From an uncultured Eggerthellaceae bacterium (GTDB lineage Bacteria > Actinomycetota > Coriobacteriia > Coriobacteriales > Eggerthellaceae), in contig CAIFEB010000003.1 of NCBI GenBank assembly GCA_903789375.1, forward strand, positions 60,121-124,120: DNA of 64,000 nt, read 5' to 3'. Below the pieces are notes generated by a model, which saw only the letters and a list, made by a program, of their open reading frames with translations, was not told where the DNA came from and ran no database searches. Position 1 is the stretch's first letter, and each line of letters begins with the position of its first letter. The translations under genes and the position numbers were made by a program. Positions 43,439 to 52,287 of this stretch are shown in pieces.

Positions 43439-44277
43439 CAGAGCTGTTCCAGACGCCTGACGACGGCTTCGATCTGGTCCTCGGGCGTCGATGCGCCGGC
43501 CGTCACGCCCACGGTCTCGCAGCCCGCGAACCAAGCCGGGTCTATCTCCTCGGGACCTTCGATGTGATGGGTGCGCGGGCAGACGGCGCGGCAGATGCTC
43601 GCGAGGCGCGTCGTGTTGGACGAGTTGCGCCCGCCGATGACCACGATGGCGTCCACCTGGTGCGCGAGATCGGCCGCAGCGTCCTGGCGCTGGCGCGTGG
43701 CGAAGCAGATGGTATCGTGCACGTCGGGGTCGAGCCCCTGCGCGCGCAGGCGGTCCACGACCGCGTTGAACGTCTCGCGCTTCTGCGTGGTCTGCACGAC
43801 CAGCCCGAGCGGCGCGTACAAATCGTCGGGCAGCTCGTCGGGACCGGACACGACGACGACCTTCGCGCCCTTCTCGCGCGCCCGAGCGACGAGCCCCTCC
43901 ACCTCGGGATGACCCTCCTCGCCGACGACGACGACCAGGCCGTACGCCTCGGCCATCTCGCCGGCGGCCTTCTGGGCGCGCGCCACATGCGGGCACGTCG
44001 CGTCGATGATTTTGTCGGTGCGCGCGGCGGTCGCACGCATGACGGCGGGCGTCACGCCGTGGCTGCGGATGACGACGGTCGCGCCCGGCGTGACGTCCTC
44101 GACGTCGTCCGCTTCGACGATGCCGCGGTCTGCCAGCTGGGCGACCACCTTGGGGTTGTGGATCAGCGGTCCGAGCGTGAACGCGCCCGCGCCTTCGTCG
44201 TCCGCCTCGAACGCCAGGTCGAGCGCGCGCTTGACGCCGTAGCAGGCGCCGGCGTATTCGGCTTTGATCACCTTCAT
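43438..44277 (-). CDS. ispH: 4-hydroxy-3-methylbut-2-enyl diphosphate reductase
   Basis: A 279-residue IspH. The three [4Fe-4S] cysteines lie in AGACYGVKRAL, DATCPHVARAQ and the late CETVGVTAGASTPE; the active-site NSSNTTRL is present. It makes isopentenyl and dimethylallyl diphosphate in the MEP pathway. Start 44277 follows AAGGAGC. Between plsC and the DUF512 gene. Confidence 0.97.
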   Translation of the reverse strand: MKVIKAEYAGACYGVKRALDLAFEADDEGAGAFTLGPLIHNPKVVAQLADRGIVEADDVEDVTPGATVVIRSHGVTPAVMRATAARTDKIIDATCPHVARAQKAAGEMAEAYGLVVVVGEEGHPEVEGLVARAREKGAKVVVVSGPDELPDDLYAPLGLVVQTTQKRETFNAVVDRLRAQGLDPDVHDTICFATRQRQDAAADLAHQVDAIVVIGGRNSSNTTRLASICRAVCPRTHHIEGPEEIDPAWFAGCETVGVTAGASTPEDQIEAVVRRLEQL

Positions 44278-44301
44278 GGGAGTGCTCCTTGTCGCTGCGG
44301 C

Positions 44302-45315
44302 CTACGCGTCGGTGCTGGCTGTGAGCTCGGCCGCCGTGTGATGCGGGATGGGATGTTCGGCGAACACCGCGCTGAAGTCCTTCTCGTCGGGAAACAGCGC
44401 TCTCATGTCCACCTCTGCGGCGGGACGGCCCTGGTGCAGCGCGAACACCTCGCGCATCGCGTACCACATGCAGCCGTCGAGCCGGTCTTCCTTGGGCAGG
44501 AAGTTGAAGTCCGACACGAGGATCGGATCGCCGAACTCCATCGTAACCCGGGGGAAGCGCATCCGCTCGCCCGTGCGCTTGATGTTTTCGGCGTTACGCA
44601 CGCACATCGGCACGATCGGCGCCTTGCCCATGCGCGCGATGAGGGCGGCGCCCCCGTGGATCTTGGGTTTCTTCGACCCTTTGCCGCGGCGCGTGCCCTC
44701 GGGAAGAATGCACACGACCTCGTGGTTCTTGAGCATCCGCGAGGCGCGCTTGACGGCCTGGCGGTCGGCGGAGTCGCGCTTGACCGGGAACGTTCCCACG
44801 TGCGCGAGGATCCAGCGCAGGATGTACGGCTTTCCCTCGAACAGCGTGTCGCGCGCCATGAACCGCGGCAGCATCTTGGGCCAGACGGACAGGTAGATGA
44901 ACACCACGTCCAGAAACGAGGTATGGTTGGAGATGAGCATGACGCCGGACTTGTTCTTGAACGCGCCCAGCTTCTCGCGGTGGTCCACCTTGTAGCGGAA
45001 CAGGATCTTGAACACGAACCCGCACAGGATGGCCGCGATGGTGATGAACACGTGCGAGAAGTGACGGCCCGGCACGTCACCGCCGAACGGCATGTCCCAG
45101 CAGCGCTCGTAGCCGTGCATCCGCTGCGTGCGCGCAGATGCACCCGCCTTGGCAGCGGGCGCCGTGCGCGCAGGCGCAGGTTCAACCGCCTTCGCTGCAG
45201 GCGCCTTCGCTCCCGCTGCGCCGGGCGCGGCGCCGTCCGTCGTCTGAGCAGCGTTCTCGTCCGCCCTGCGCTCAGGCGCGGCGGTCCTTTCCGCTTCCTC
45301 GGCACGCGCCGCCAT
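44302..45315 (-). CDS. plsC: 1-acyl-sn-glycerol-3-phosphate acyltransferase
   Basis: A 337-residue acyltransferase with the HX4D motif (ISNHTSFLDVVFIY), the ILPEGTRR block and the GGAALIARMGKAPIVP block. A membrane helix lies at about residues 87-107. The first 60 residues are a low-complexity Ala/Pro/Lys/Glu extension that most PlsC proteins lack. It makes phosphatidic acid. The start follows the cmk stop directly (TAG-ATG), so cmk and plsC are coupled. Confidence 0.93.
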   Translation of the reverse strand: MAARAEEAERTAAPERRADENAAQTTDGAAPGAAGAKAPAAKAVEPAPARTAPAAKAGASARTQRMHGYERCWDMPFGGDVPGRHFSHVFITIAAILCGFVFKILFRYKVDHREKLGAFKNKSGVMLISNHTSFLDVVFIYLSVWPKMLPRFMARDTLFEGKPYILRWILAHVGTFPVKRDSADRQAVKRASRMLKNHEVVCILPEGTRRGKGSKKPKIHGGAALIARMGKAPIVPMCVRNAENIKRTGERMRFPRVTMEFGDPILVSDFNFLPKEDRLDGCMWYAMREVFALHQGRPAAEVDMRALFPDEKDFSAVFAEHPIPHHTAAELTASTDA

Positions 45316-45990
45316 CTACCGCGCCGCCTTCCGCGCCAGGTCGCAGATCATGTCGACGACCTCTTCGGCCGAATAGCACGTCGAATCGATCCGCACGGCG
45401 TCGTCGGCCGCCGCAAGCGGCGATGACGCACGCGACGAGTCCCGCTCATCGCGCCGGATGATGTCGGCGAGCACCTCGTCGTAGTCGGTCGAGCCCACGC
45501 CACGCTCGGCGTTCTGGGCCACGCGCCGGCGGGCGCGCTCCTCGTTCGACGCGGTCAGGAACACCTTCACCTCCGCGTTCGGGAACACCACGGTGCCGAT
45601 GTCGCGGCCCTCCACGACGTAGTCCCCGCCTGCGCCGATGCGGCGCTGCTGGTCGACGAGCGCCTCGCGCACGGCCGGCACGGCAGCCACCTTGCTGACC
45701 GAGCGGTCGATGCGCGCCGTGCGAATGGCACGTGTGACGTCGACGCCGCCGATCGAAACCGCACGCGGGCTCGGCTCGCCCGGCACCGACTCGAACGCGA
45801 TGTCGTAGCGGCGCGCGATGTCGCCGAGCGCGGCGGCATCGTCGAGCGATACGCCCAGCTCGAGCGCCTGCCACGCGACGCTGCGGTACATGGCGCCCGT
45901 GTCAAGGCACGAAAAGCCCAGGCTGCGGGCCACCTCTTTGGACACCGTCGACTTTCCGGCCCCCGAAGGCCCATCGATGGCGACGATCAT
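45316..45990 (-). CDS. cmk: Cytidylate kinase
   Basis: A 224-residue NMP kinase with P-loop IDGPSGAGKSTVSKEVA, LDTGAMYRSVAW and VVEGRDIGTVVFP. It phosphorylates CMP and dCMP. It overlaps aroA by 4 nt and abuts plsC, in line with the aroA-cmk order widely seen in bacteria. Confidence 0.97.
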   Translation of the reverse strand: MIVAIDGPSGAGKSTVSKEVARSLGFSCLDTGAMYRSVAWQALELGVSLDDAAALGDIARRYDIAFESVPGEPSPRAVSIGGVDVTRAIRTARIDRSVSKVAAVPAVREALVDQQRRIGAGGDYVVEGRDIGTVVFPNAEVKVFLTASNEERARRRVAQNAERGVGSTDYDEVLADIIRRDERDSSRASSPLAAADDAVRIDSTCYSAEEVVDMICDLARKAAR

Positions 45991-47321
45991 CGAACCAACC
46001 CCTCGACATCCTCAAGAAAATGCGGATAGCTCACGTTCACACAGTCGAAATCGCACACTTTGACCGGCGTCTTCCCGGTAAGGCCCGCAAGCGCCCACGT
46101 CATTGCGAGACGATGGTCGCCGCGCGACGAGAACACGAGGCCCTCCGGCAGCACGAGCCCCGGCTGGCCTTCGATGAACAGGTCGTCGCCCTCGGTCCAC
46201 GAGTCGACGCCCATCTTCGACAGCCCCGCGACCACGGCTTCCAAGCGGTCGGTCTCCTTCGCGCGCAGCTCGCCCGCGTCGCGGAACACCGTGATGCCGT
46301 GCGCGTGCGCCGCGACGAGCGCGAGCACCGGCACCTCGTCGACGAGCGCGGCGATCTTCGACCCCGGGATCTCGCACCCCCGGAGGTTTCCGGTGTAGCA
46401 CGCCGAGATGATGCCGTACGGCTCCTTGCCGGACTGCCCGACGCTCTGCACGTCCACGTCGGCGCCCATGCGCTCGAGCGTGCGCAGGAATCCGGTGCGT
46501 CCCGTGTTCAGGCTGACGTTCTCGATCTGCAGGGCGCTGCTCGGCGTGAGCACGGCCGCGCACGTGAGGAACGCCGCCGACGACGGGTCGCCCGGCACGC
46601 GCACCTCGGCGGACTTCATCGCCGCCGGGCCTTCGACGCTCGCCGTGCGCTCGCCCGCCGTCGTCTGCACGCCGTACTCGGGCAGCATGAGCTCGGTGTG
46701 GTTGCGCGACACCGACGGCTCGTTGACGGTGGTCGTTCCGTCCGCGAAGATGCCCGCGAGCAGCACCGCCGTCTTCAGCTGGGCGGACGCCATCGGCGCA
46801 TCGTAGGTGATGGCGCGCAGCGACCGCGTGCCGTGCTCGGTTATGGGCAGCGTCTCGGCTTCCTCGGGCTCGAACTGCACGCCCATCTTCATGAGCGGCG
46901 CGGTGATGCGGCGCATGGGGCGGCGCGACAGCGACTCGTCTCCCGTCAGGGTGACGGTGATGTCCCATGGCGCGAGCACGCCCATGAGCAGGCGCGCCGT
47001 CGTGCCGGAATTGGCGCAGTAGAGCGGGCCGTCAGGCTGCTTGGGGCCGCGGGCGCCCCACCCCTCGATGCCGCCGGCGAGCGAGCCGTCGGCCTGCTCC
47101 TCGAGCGACACCTCGGCGCCGAGCTTCTGCACCGCGTCGATCGAGGCGCGCACGTCCGCCGAGTCCAGGACGCCCACCAGACGCGACGTGCCCTCCGCCA
47201 TCGCCGAGAACAGGATGGCGCGGTGCGAGATGGACTTGTCGCCCGGCACCGTGCACGTGCCGCGCAACGGCCCGCCGAGCGGTGCGGCGGTTATCGTCGT
47301 GTGCTTCCTCTCATGAGACAT
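45987..47321 (-). CDS. aroA: 3-phosphoshikimate 1-carboxyvinyltransferase (EPSP synthase)
   Basis: A 444-residue enzyme with PGDKSISHRAILFSAMAEG near residue 23, NSGTTARLLMG, and DEVPVLALVAAHA. It joins shikimate 3-phosphate and PEP in the chorismate pathway. Its start overlaps the tyrA stop by 11 nt and AAGGAG precedes it, so the two aromatic genes are coupled. Confidence 0.97.
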   Translation of the reverse strand: MSHERKHTTITAAPLGGPLRGTCTVPGDKSISHRAILFSAMAEGTSRLVGVLDSADVRASIDAVQKLGAEVSLEEQADGSLAGGIEGWGARGPKQPDGPLYCANSGTTARLLMGVLAPWDITVTLTGDESLSRRPMRRITAPLMKMGVQFEPEEAETLPITEHGTRSLRAITYDAPMASAQLKTAVLLAGIFADGTTTVNEPSVSRNHTELMLPEYGVQTTAGERTASVEGPAAMKSAEVRVPGDPSSAAFLTCAAVLTPSSALQIENVSLNTGRTGFLRTLERMGADVDVQSVGQSGKEPYGIISACYTGNLRGCEIPGSKIAALVDEVPVLALVAAHAHGITVFRDAGELRAKETDRLEAVVAGLSKMGVDSWTEGDDLFIEGQPGLVLPEGLVFSSRGDHRLAMTWALAGLTGKTPVKVCDFDCVNVSYPHFLEDVEGLVR

Positions 47322-48522
47322 GGATGTGCTCCTTCGGATTCAGCGGGCTGAAAGATATCGAGAAACCGGCATCGATGAGCTGGGCTGACAGCTTGCCGAT
47401 GTCGCCTTCGTCGGTGAGTATCATGTCGAGGACGGCCGAGTCCTCGGTGACGTGGTCGATTTCGATGGACTGGATGTTGCAACCGACCGAGCTGGCGATC
47501 GTGGTGACCTCGGCCACCACGCCCGTGCGGTTGGCCATGGGGATGCGCACCTCGAGCAGACGGTCGGTCGACGGCACCCATGCCGCCGGCAGCTGCCGAC
47601 GCGCCTCGGACGCCTCGGCCAGAAGCGCCGTCAGCGCCGCACGGTCACCCTGTTCGAGCGCGGAGGCGAACTGCTCCAGGATGGCGCGGATCTCCTCGAT
47701 GCCGTCGTGCACGCGTTCGGCGTTGTCGAACGCGATGCCGCACCACAGCTTAGGCGACCCCGCGGCGATGCGCGTCGAGTCTTTGAAGCCGCCGGCTGCC
47801 AGGCGCATGAGCGTCTGCTGGTCGTCGGAGGCCCGGTGCGCCAGAATCGCGAGCGACGACGCCGTGAAGTGAGGCACATGGCTCACGACGGCCACGGCGC
47901 GGTCGTGCTGTTCGCGTGGCAGCGAGATGACGCGCGCCTGGATGCCGGTGATGAGCTCGTGGAGCTTCTGGAAGTGCTCGCCCGGCGTGTTCTCGTCGGG
48001 GCAGAGAATCCAGTACGCGCCCTGGAACAGGTCGCCACGCGCGCCGTCGATGCCGTTTACCTCCGAGCCCGCCATGGGGTGCCCGGGGATGTAGTTTGCC
48101 GGATAGCGCAGATGGGACGCCGCCATCGCCACGATGCGGTCTTTGGTGGACGCGGTGTCGGTGACGATGCCCTGGTAGTCGCAGCGCGCGATGAGGTCGA
48201 GATAGGGTTCGTCCACGTCGACCGGCGTGGCGAGCACCACGAGGTCCGCCTCGCCGCGCAGGCTCTGCTCGAGCAGCGGGCTGTCCGGCGCCACCGCGGC
48301 GCTCACGATGTTGCGCTGGGCGGCAACCGTGCGCGTGCGCTCATCGACGTCGACGCCGAGCACATGGACGGCGGGCCACACGCGATGGACGGCCCCCGCA
48401 AACGATGAGCCGATCAACCCGAGTCCGATGATGACGATGTGCGAAAACGGCTGCTTGGCAGCTCCGACCGTCGCGCGCGACTCGCATCCGTCCGCGCTTC
48501 CGGTCACTTCAGGCGCACCCAC
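47311..48522 (-). CDS. tyrA: Prephenate dehydrogenase with ACT domain
   Basis: A 403-residue protein. A Rossmann motif GLGLIGSSFAGAV is at about residue 33, GHPMAGSE and SHVPHF are catalytic-region motifs of prephenate dehydrogenase, and an ACT domain (VRIPMANRTGVVAEVT onward) occupies about residues 320-395 for likely tyrosine feedback. It forms 4-hydroxyphenylpyruvate. The start is GTG (48522) with AAAGGA upstream. First gene of tyrA-aroA-cmk-plsC-ispH-DUF512. Confidence 0.95.
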   Translation of the reverse strand: MGAPEVTGSADGCESRATVGAAKQPFSHIVIIGLGLIGSSFAGAVHRVWPAVHVLGVDVDERTRTVAAQRNIVSAAVAPDSPLLEQSLRGEADLVVLATPVDVDEPYLDLIARCDYQGIVTDTASTKDRIVAMAASHLRYPANYIPGHPMAGSEVNGIDGARGDLFQGAYWILCPDENTPGEHFQKLHELITGIQARVISLPREQHDRAVAVVSHVPHFTASSLAILAHRASDDQQTLMRLAAGGFKDSTRIAAGSPKLWCGIAFDNAERVHDGIEEIRAILEQFASALEQGDRAALTALLAEASEARRQLPAAWVPSTDRLLEVRIPMANRTGVVAEVTTIASSVGCNIQSIEIDHVTEDSAVLDMILTDEGDIGKLSAQLIDAGFSISFSPLNPKEHIHVS

Positions 48523-48550
48523 GTGTGAATCCTTTCCTCTTCAAAAACGT

Positions 48551-48580
48551 GCGGGGACACCCCCGCGAAAACTCATTCTA
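48551..48580 (-). promoter_or_regulatory. Promoter -10 and terminator-like hairpin in the tyrA leader
   Basis: On the minus strand a TAGAAT (48580-48575) is followed at once by the hairpin GCGGGG-GTGT-CCCCGC (48566-48551), then ACGTTTTTG, then the SD of tyrA. The hairpin and T run look like an intrinsic terminator; it could end the scpA-scpB-rluB transcript or attenuate the aromatic operon. No clear -35. Confidence 0.5.
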
Positions 48581-48899
48581 GCATGCAGAAACGTCCGCAC
48601 CCCACCATCGGCAAGCCCCGTGCAAGTTCCACGAGCGCGCAGCCGTCGGGCGTCGCCGGCAGCTGCGGGGAAGAAGGCGTGCGAACCCGCGAAGCTTCTT
48701 CAACTCCGCGTTCGCGTTGTTCCCGACTTCGGTGCGGGATAAGGCGAACGCCCCGCGCGCCTCTCCGACAGCCCGCCCGCCGCGTCCTCGCGCCTCGCGC
48801 GCGTACTCGCAGCAAACGCCACTCGCGTGCGCCCACCCGCAGCGAACGCGCTTCGCGTGCGCGCTCCCGCAGCAAGCGTGCCGCACAAAGCCCGGCTCC
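48581..48899. other. Intergenic region between rluB and tyrA
   Basis: About 320 bases with no supported gene. The stretch at 48801-48884 is a degenerate tandem repeat. Arg/Ala-rich open frames on both strands come from this GC-rich repeat and have no domain. Confidence 0.6.
48801..48884. repeat. Degenerate tandem repeat, 26-30 bp x 3
   Basis: Units at 48801-48828, 48829-48858 and 48859-48884 share CCGCAGCRAACGC and CGCGT blocks. Noncoding, directly after the rluB stop on the minus strand. Confidence 0.8.
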
Positions 48900-49793
48900 T
48901 CAGACGGGCCGCTCGGTGCGCGGACCGACCGCGTCGCGCAGAGCGCGGACCTCGTCGGGCGAAAGCTCGCGCCACGCGCCGCGTTCGAGACCGCCCAGCC
49001 CGATGGGGCCGAACGCTTCCCGGTGAAGCGCCACGACCGTGTGCCCCACCGCCTTGCACATGCGTTTCACCTGATGGTAGCGTCCCTCGTGGATGACGAG
49101 TCGCAAAAGCGTGCGCGCACGCCCCCGCTCGCGCTTGAGTTCCGCGCGCCGGCGCGACCCCTCCATGAGCTGCCAGGGCAGAACGAGCCCGCCGGGTATG
49201 CGGTCCGCTTCCGCGGGGTCTGCGACCTCCACCTCGGCCGGCTGCGTCGGGCCGTCGTCGAGCATGACGCCCGCGCGCAGCTGGCGCAGCTCGCGCGCGC
49301 CCACCTTCCCGTCGACGAGGGCGAGGTACGTCTTCGCCACGTGATGGCTCGGATGGAGCAGGCCGTTTCCCAGCTCGCCGTCGGTCGAGAACAGAAGCAG
49401 GCCCGTCGTGTCGGAATCCAACCGCCCGATGGGATAGAGCCCCGGGAACCGGTCGGTCGGCACGAGCTCGGCAACGCAGGGCCGGCCCGTCTGCTCGCGC
49501 ATGGTAGTGATGACCCCCGCCGGCTTGTTGAGCATGATCGTGTGCGCAGCATCGGCCAAGTGCACCGGCACGCCGTCAACCGTCACCTCGTCAACGGCAG
49601 GGTCCACCTTGCTTCCCAGCTCGGTGACGACGACGCCGTTCACGCGCACACGCCCGGCTGTCATGAGGTTCTCGGACCCGCGCCGCGAGGCAACGCCCGC
49701 CCGCGCGAGGAACTTCTGCACGCGCATCGGCACGACGCGGTCTTCAGGCGGCGTCTTCATGTCCGCGCGCCTGAGCTTCTCGCGCCCGCTCAT
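48900..49793 (-). CDS. rluB: 23S rRNA pseudouridine synthase RluB type
   Basis: A 297-residue protein with an N-terminal S4 RNA-binding domain (MRVQKFLARAGVASRRGSEN) and a RsuA/RluB catalytic domain with GRLDSDTTGLLLFSTDGEL (catalytic Asp) and EGRYHQVKRMCKAVGH. It likely modifies U2605 of 23S rRNA. The start overlaps scpB by 4 nt; an in-frame ATG 11 codons later is also possible. Part of scpA-scpB-rluB, a widespread order. Confidence 0.93.
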   Translation of the reverse strand: MSGREKLRRADMKTPPEDRVVPMRVQKFLARAGVASRRGSENLMTAGRVRVNGVVVTELGSKVDPAVDEVTVDGVPVHLADAAHTIMLNKPAGVITTMREQTGRPCVAELVPTDRFPGLYPIGRLDSDTTGLLLFSTDGELGNGLLHPSHHVAKTYLALVDGKVGARELRQLRAGVMLDDGPTQPAEVEVADPAEADRIPGGLVLPWQLMEGSRRRAELKRERGRARTLLRLVIHEGRYHQVKRMCKAVGHTVVALHREAFGPIGLGGLERGAWRELSPDEVRALRDAVGPRTERPV

Positions 49794-50695
49794 TCGTCGT
49801 CCGTATCGAAGTTGAGCTTGCTGAAGTCGATCTTGTCGACGACCCCGAACAGCGACGATTCCGCTTGGGCGACGAGGCTCTCGGGGCTTGCGAGCTCCGC
49901 TTCGGAGAGCGCCGCCCCTTCCGCATGAGCGGTGCGGGCATCCCCTGCGGCGTCGCCGTCACCCGCTGCCGACTCACCCGCTGCTGCGCCGACTCCGGCG
50001 TCTGCGCCCGCACCTCCGTGCGCACCCTGCACGCCGCCCGTGCCGCTGCCAGCAGACCGAGCTGCGTCCGCACGGCCCGCATCCGCCGCAGCCCCGCCGG
50101 CCGTCTCGCCTGACGCCTGGTTCACCGCGCCCAAGCGCTCGGCGATGAGCCGCGCAGTCTTCTCGTCGGGAGCGTAATCCTCAAGCGGCGGCAGGTCGCG
50201 CGGCGACCCCAGGCCGAACTTCTCCAGGAACTTCTTCGTCGTCGCGTACAGCGTGGGGTTGCCCGGCGCCTCGGACTGCCCCGCCTCGCGCACGTACCCG
50301 CGCTCGATAAGCGTGTTGAGCGGGCTGTCGGCGTTGACACCGCGCACCGACGCAATCTCCGCGCGCGTGACCGGCTGCGCGTACGCCACGATTGCGAGCG
50401 TCTCGAGTGCCGCCTGCGACATGCGGCGCGTGTCCCACGACAGCACGTATGCCTGCACAAGCTCGTGATACGCCGGATGCGTGTACAGCCGCCATCCACC
50501 GGCCACCTCACGCAGCTGCACGCCCGCGTTCTCACGCTCGAGCCGGTCGCGCAGAGCGATAAGCGCCTCCTGGGCCTCGGTGGTCTCCACCTCCACCGCT
50601 TGCGCGAGCGTCAGCGTGTCAATCGGTTCGTCCGACACGAACAGCAGCGCCTCGAGCGCGCCGGTCAACTGGCTCTTCTCCAGCCCTTCGAACAT
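49790..50695 (-). CDS. scpB: Segregation and condensation protein B with long low-complexity insert
   Basis: A 301-residue protein. Residues 1-185 are a standard ScpB with two winged-helix domains (GALEALLFVSDEPI, then SQAALETLAIVAYAQPVTR and GVNADSPLNTLIERGYV). Residues about 195-265 are an Ala/Gly/Asp-rich linker, and the tail SLFGVVDKIDFSKLNFDTDDE may be a short binding motif. ScpB joins ScpA and SMC in chromosome condensation. Starts 1 nt after scpA. Confidence 0.94.
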   Translation of the reverse strand: MFEGLEKSQLTGALEALLFVSDEPIDTLTLAQAVEVETTEAQEALIALRDRLERENAGVQLREVAGGWRLYTHPAYHELVQAYVLSWDTRRMSQAALETLAIVAYAQPVTRAEIASVRGVNADSPLNTLIERGYVREAGQSEAPGNPTLYATTKKFLEKFGLGSPRDLPPLEDYAPDEKTARLIAERLGAVNQASGETAGGAAADAGRADAARSAGSGTGGVQGAHGGAGADAGVGAAAGESAAGDGDAAGDARTAHAEGAALSEAELASPESLVAQAESSLFGVVDKIDFSKLNFDTDDE

Positions 50696-50696
50696 G

Positions 50697-51488
50697 CTAT
50701 TCCTCCCCCGCCGACGTCAGCGCGTCGTCGCCCGCGAGCAGAAGCTCGCCGGATCCCTCGATGTAGTCGATGGCGATGTCGCCGAACGGCTCGTCCTGGC
50801 GCAGGTGCACCATCGAGCGCTTGTACAGCTCCAGTATCGCCAGAAACGACACGACGACCACGGCGTCGCTCGCGTCGCGCGTGACGACGTCCGAGAACAT
50901 CAGATGCTTCTTGTTGCGTATCCGCTGGTGCAGCGCGCGCACGTACACCTCGACCGGGATGGGCTTCTTGGCGATGTGCTCCGACTCCAGAAGCTGGGTC
51001 TCCCTGCGCCCGAACGCTGTCGCCGCCAGGTACGCGATGCCGTCGAGCGTCGTGTCGCGCAGGAAGTCCGGCATGACGGACAAGAACTCCTCGTCGGGTC
51101 CGTACGTGCGCTCGTGCATGCGGTCCTGTTGCTCGCCCCGCGCGGCGAGCGCCGCCGCTGCGTTCTTGAACTTCTTGTACTCAAGCAAACGCTCGACCAA
51201 AAGGTCGCGCGCCTCGCTCGGCGTCAGCTCGGCGATGTCGTCGTCGGTTTCATCGACGTCGTGCGGCAGCAGGCTTTCGGCCTTGATTTCCAGCAGCGTC
51301 GACGCCACGAGCAGGAAATCGCTCGCCACGTCCAAGTCGAGCGAGTCCATGCGGGACACCTCGGTCAGGTACTGGTCGGCGATCTGCGCGATGGAGATGG
51401 TACCGATGTCCACGCGTTGGCGGCTGACCAGGTACAGGAGCAGGTCGAACGGCCCCTCGAAGTTATCGGTGCGAACGCGGTACGACAC
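50697..51488 (-). CDS. scpA: Segregation and condensation protein A
   Basis: A 263-residue kleisin: FEGPFDLLLYLVSRQRVDIGTISIAQI at the N-terminus and a C-terminal winged helix. It bridges the SMC heads and binds ScpB. The start is GTG (51488) preceded by GAGGTGG; it follows the protease stop by one base. Transcribed with scpB and rluB. Confidence 0.96.
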   Translation of the reverse strand: MSYRVRTDNFEGPFDLLLYLVSRQRVDIGTISIAQIADQYLTEVSRMDSLDLDVASDFLLVASTLLEIKAESLLPHDVDETDDDIAELTPSEARDLLVERLLEYKKFKNAAAALAARGEQQDRMHERTYGPDEEFLSVMPDFLRDTTLDGIAYLAATAFGRRETQLLESEHIAKKPIPVEVYVRALHQRIRNKKHLMFSDVVTRDASDAVVVVSFLAILELYKRSMVHLRQDEPFGDIAIDYIEGSGELLLAGDDALTSAGEE

Positions 51489-51489
51489 G

Positions 51490-52173
51490 CTACCACCTCG
51501 CGAGCACGTCGAACAGGTTGCCGGCCGTCACCTGCAGGTACCACCCCACCGGGTCGAAGTGGATGATTTCGGGCAGGATGATCACCACGATGAAGAAGAT
51601 CGGGAACGCATAGCGTTGGATGCGGTAGTACGTCGGCAGGTGTTTCTCCGGCGTGAAGAACGCGAAGATCGACGATCCGTCGAGCGGCGGGATGGGTATG
51701 AGGTTGAAGAACGCCAGATACAGGTTGATCAGCGTGAACACCTGGAAGAACAGGTACACGTAGAACGCGGTACCGCCCGCCATGAGCGCGGGCACGCCGG
51801 CGGCGGTGCGCACCAGGTGGATGCACACGCTCCCGACGAGCGCCATGAGGATGTTGGAAAGCGGTCCGGCAAGGCCCACGATCAGATCGTCGCGCCGGGG
51901 GTTCTTGAAGTAGCGCGGGTCGTACGGCACCGGCTTGGCGTAGCCGAACACCGGGGCGTTCATCGCCAGGAGCAGAAGCGGCATTATGACCGTGCCGAAC
52001 GGATCGATGTGCTTGAGCGGGTTGAACGACAGCCGCCCGGCGCGCTTGGCCGTGGGATCGCCCAGCTTGTACGCGGCGAATCCATGGCTCATCTCGTGCA
52101 GCACGATGGCTGGAACGAACGCGAGCACTTCGCAGATGATGTAGGGCAGATTGTACAGATAGGTGCTGGCCAA
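51490..52173 (-). CDS. Site-2 protease-like M50 membrane metalloprotease
   Basis: A membrane protein of 227 residues from the preferred TTG start at 52173. The zinc motif is HEMSH (HExxH) in the first membrane helices and the third ligand is in NLIPIPPLDGSSIF. It is the short, PDZ-less type with about six membrane segments. Substrates are unknown. The TTG follows GGGGGAGG; a GTG at 52221 would place the start inside the secY terminator hairpin, which argues against it. It precedes scpA, a common order. Confidence 0.9.
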   Translation of the reverse strand: MASTYLYNLPYIICEVLAFVPAIVLHEMSHGFAAYKLGDPTAKRAGRLSFNPLKHIDPFGTVIMPLLLLAMNAPVFGYAKPVPYDPRYFKNPRRDDLIVGLAGPLSNILMALVGSVCIHLVRTAAGVPALMAGGTAFYVYLFFQVFTLINLYLAFFNLIPIPPLDGSSIFAFFTPEKHLPTYYRIQRYAFPIFFIVVIILPEIIHFDPVGWYLQVTAGNLFDVLARW

Positions 52174-52209
52174 CGACGCCTCCCCCTCGGTCGGGTTCAC
52201 TATAACGAA

Positions 52210-52239
52210 ACGGCCTGGCACGAATCCGCGCCAGGCCGT
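52210..52239 (-). terminator. Terminator after secY
   Basis: ACGGCCTGGC (52210-52219) pairs with GCCAGGCCGT (52230-52239), a 10-bp stem 49 nt past the secY stop, followed on the minus strand by TTCGTTATAG. It closes the ribosomal cluster. Confidence 0.8.
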
Positions 52240-52287
52240 ATTCCACGCAATTTCGATTGCCGCCGTTAAGCGGTTCTCGCGTGCCGC

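Noticed and set aside
43439-44467. N-terminal extension of the DUF512 protein to 868 residues
   Set aside because: It runs antiphase through ispH; the TGATG junction at 43438 is the natural start.
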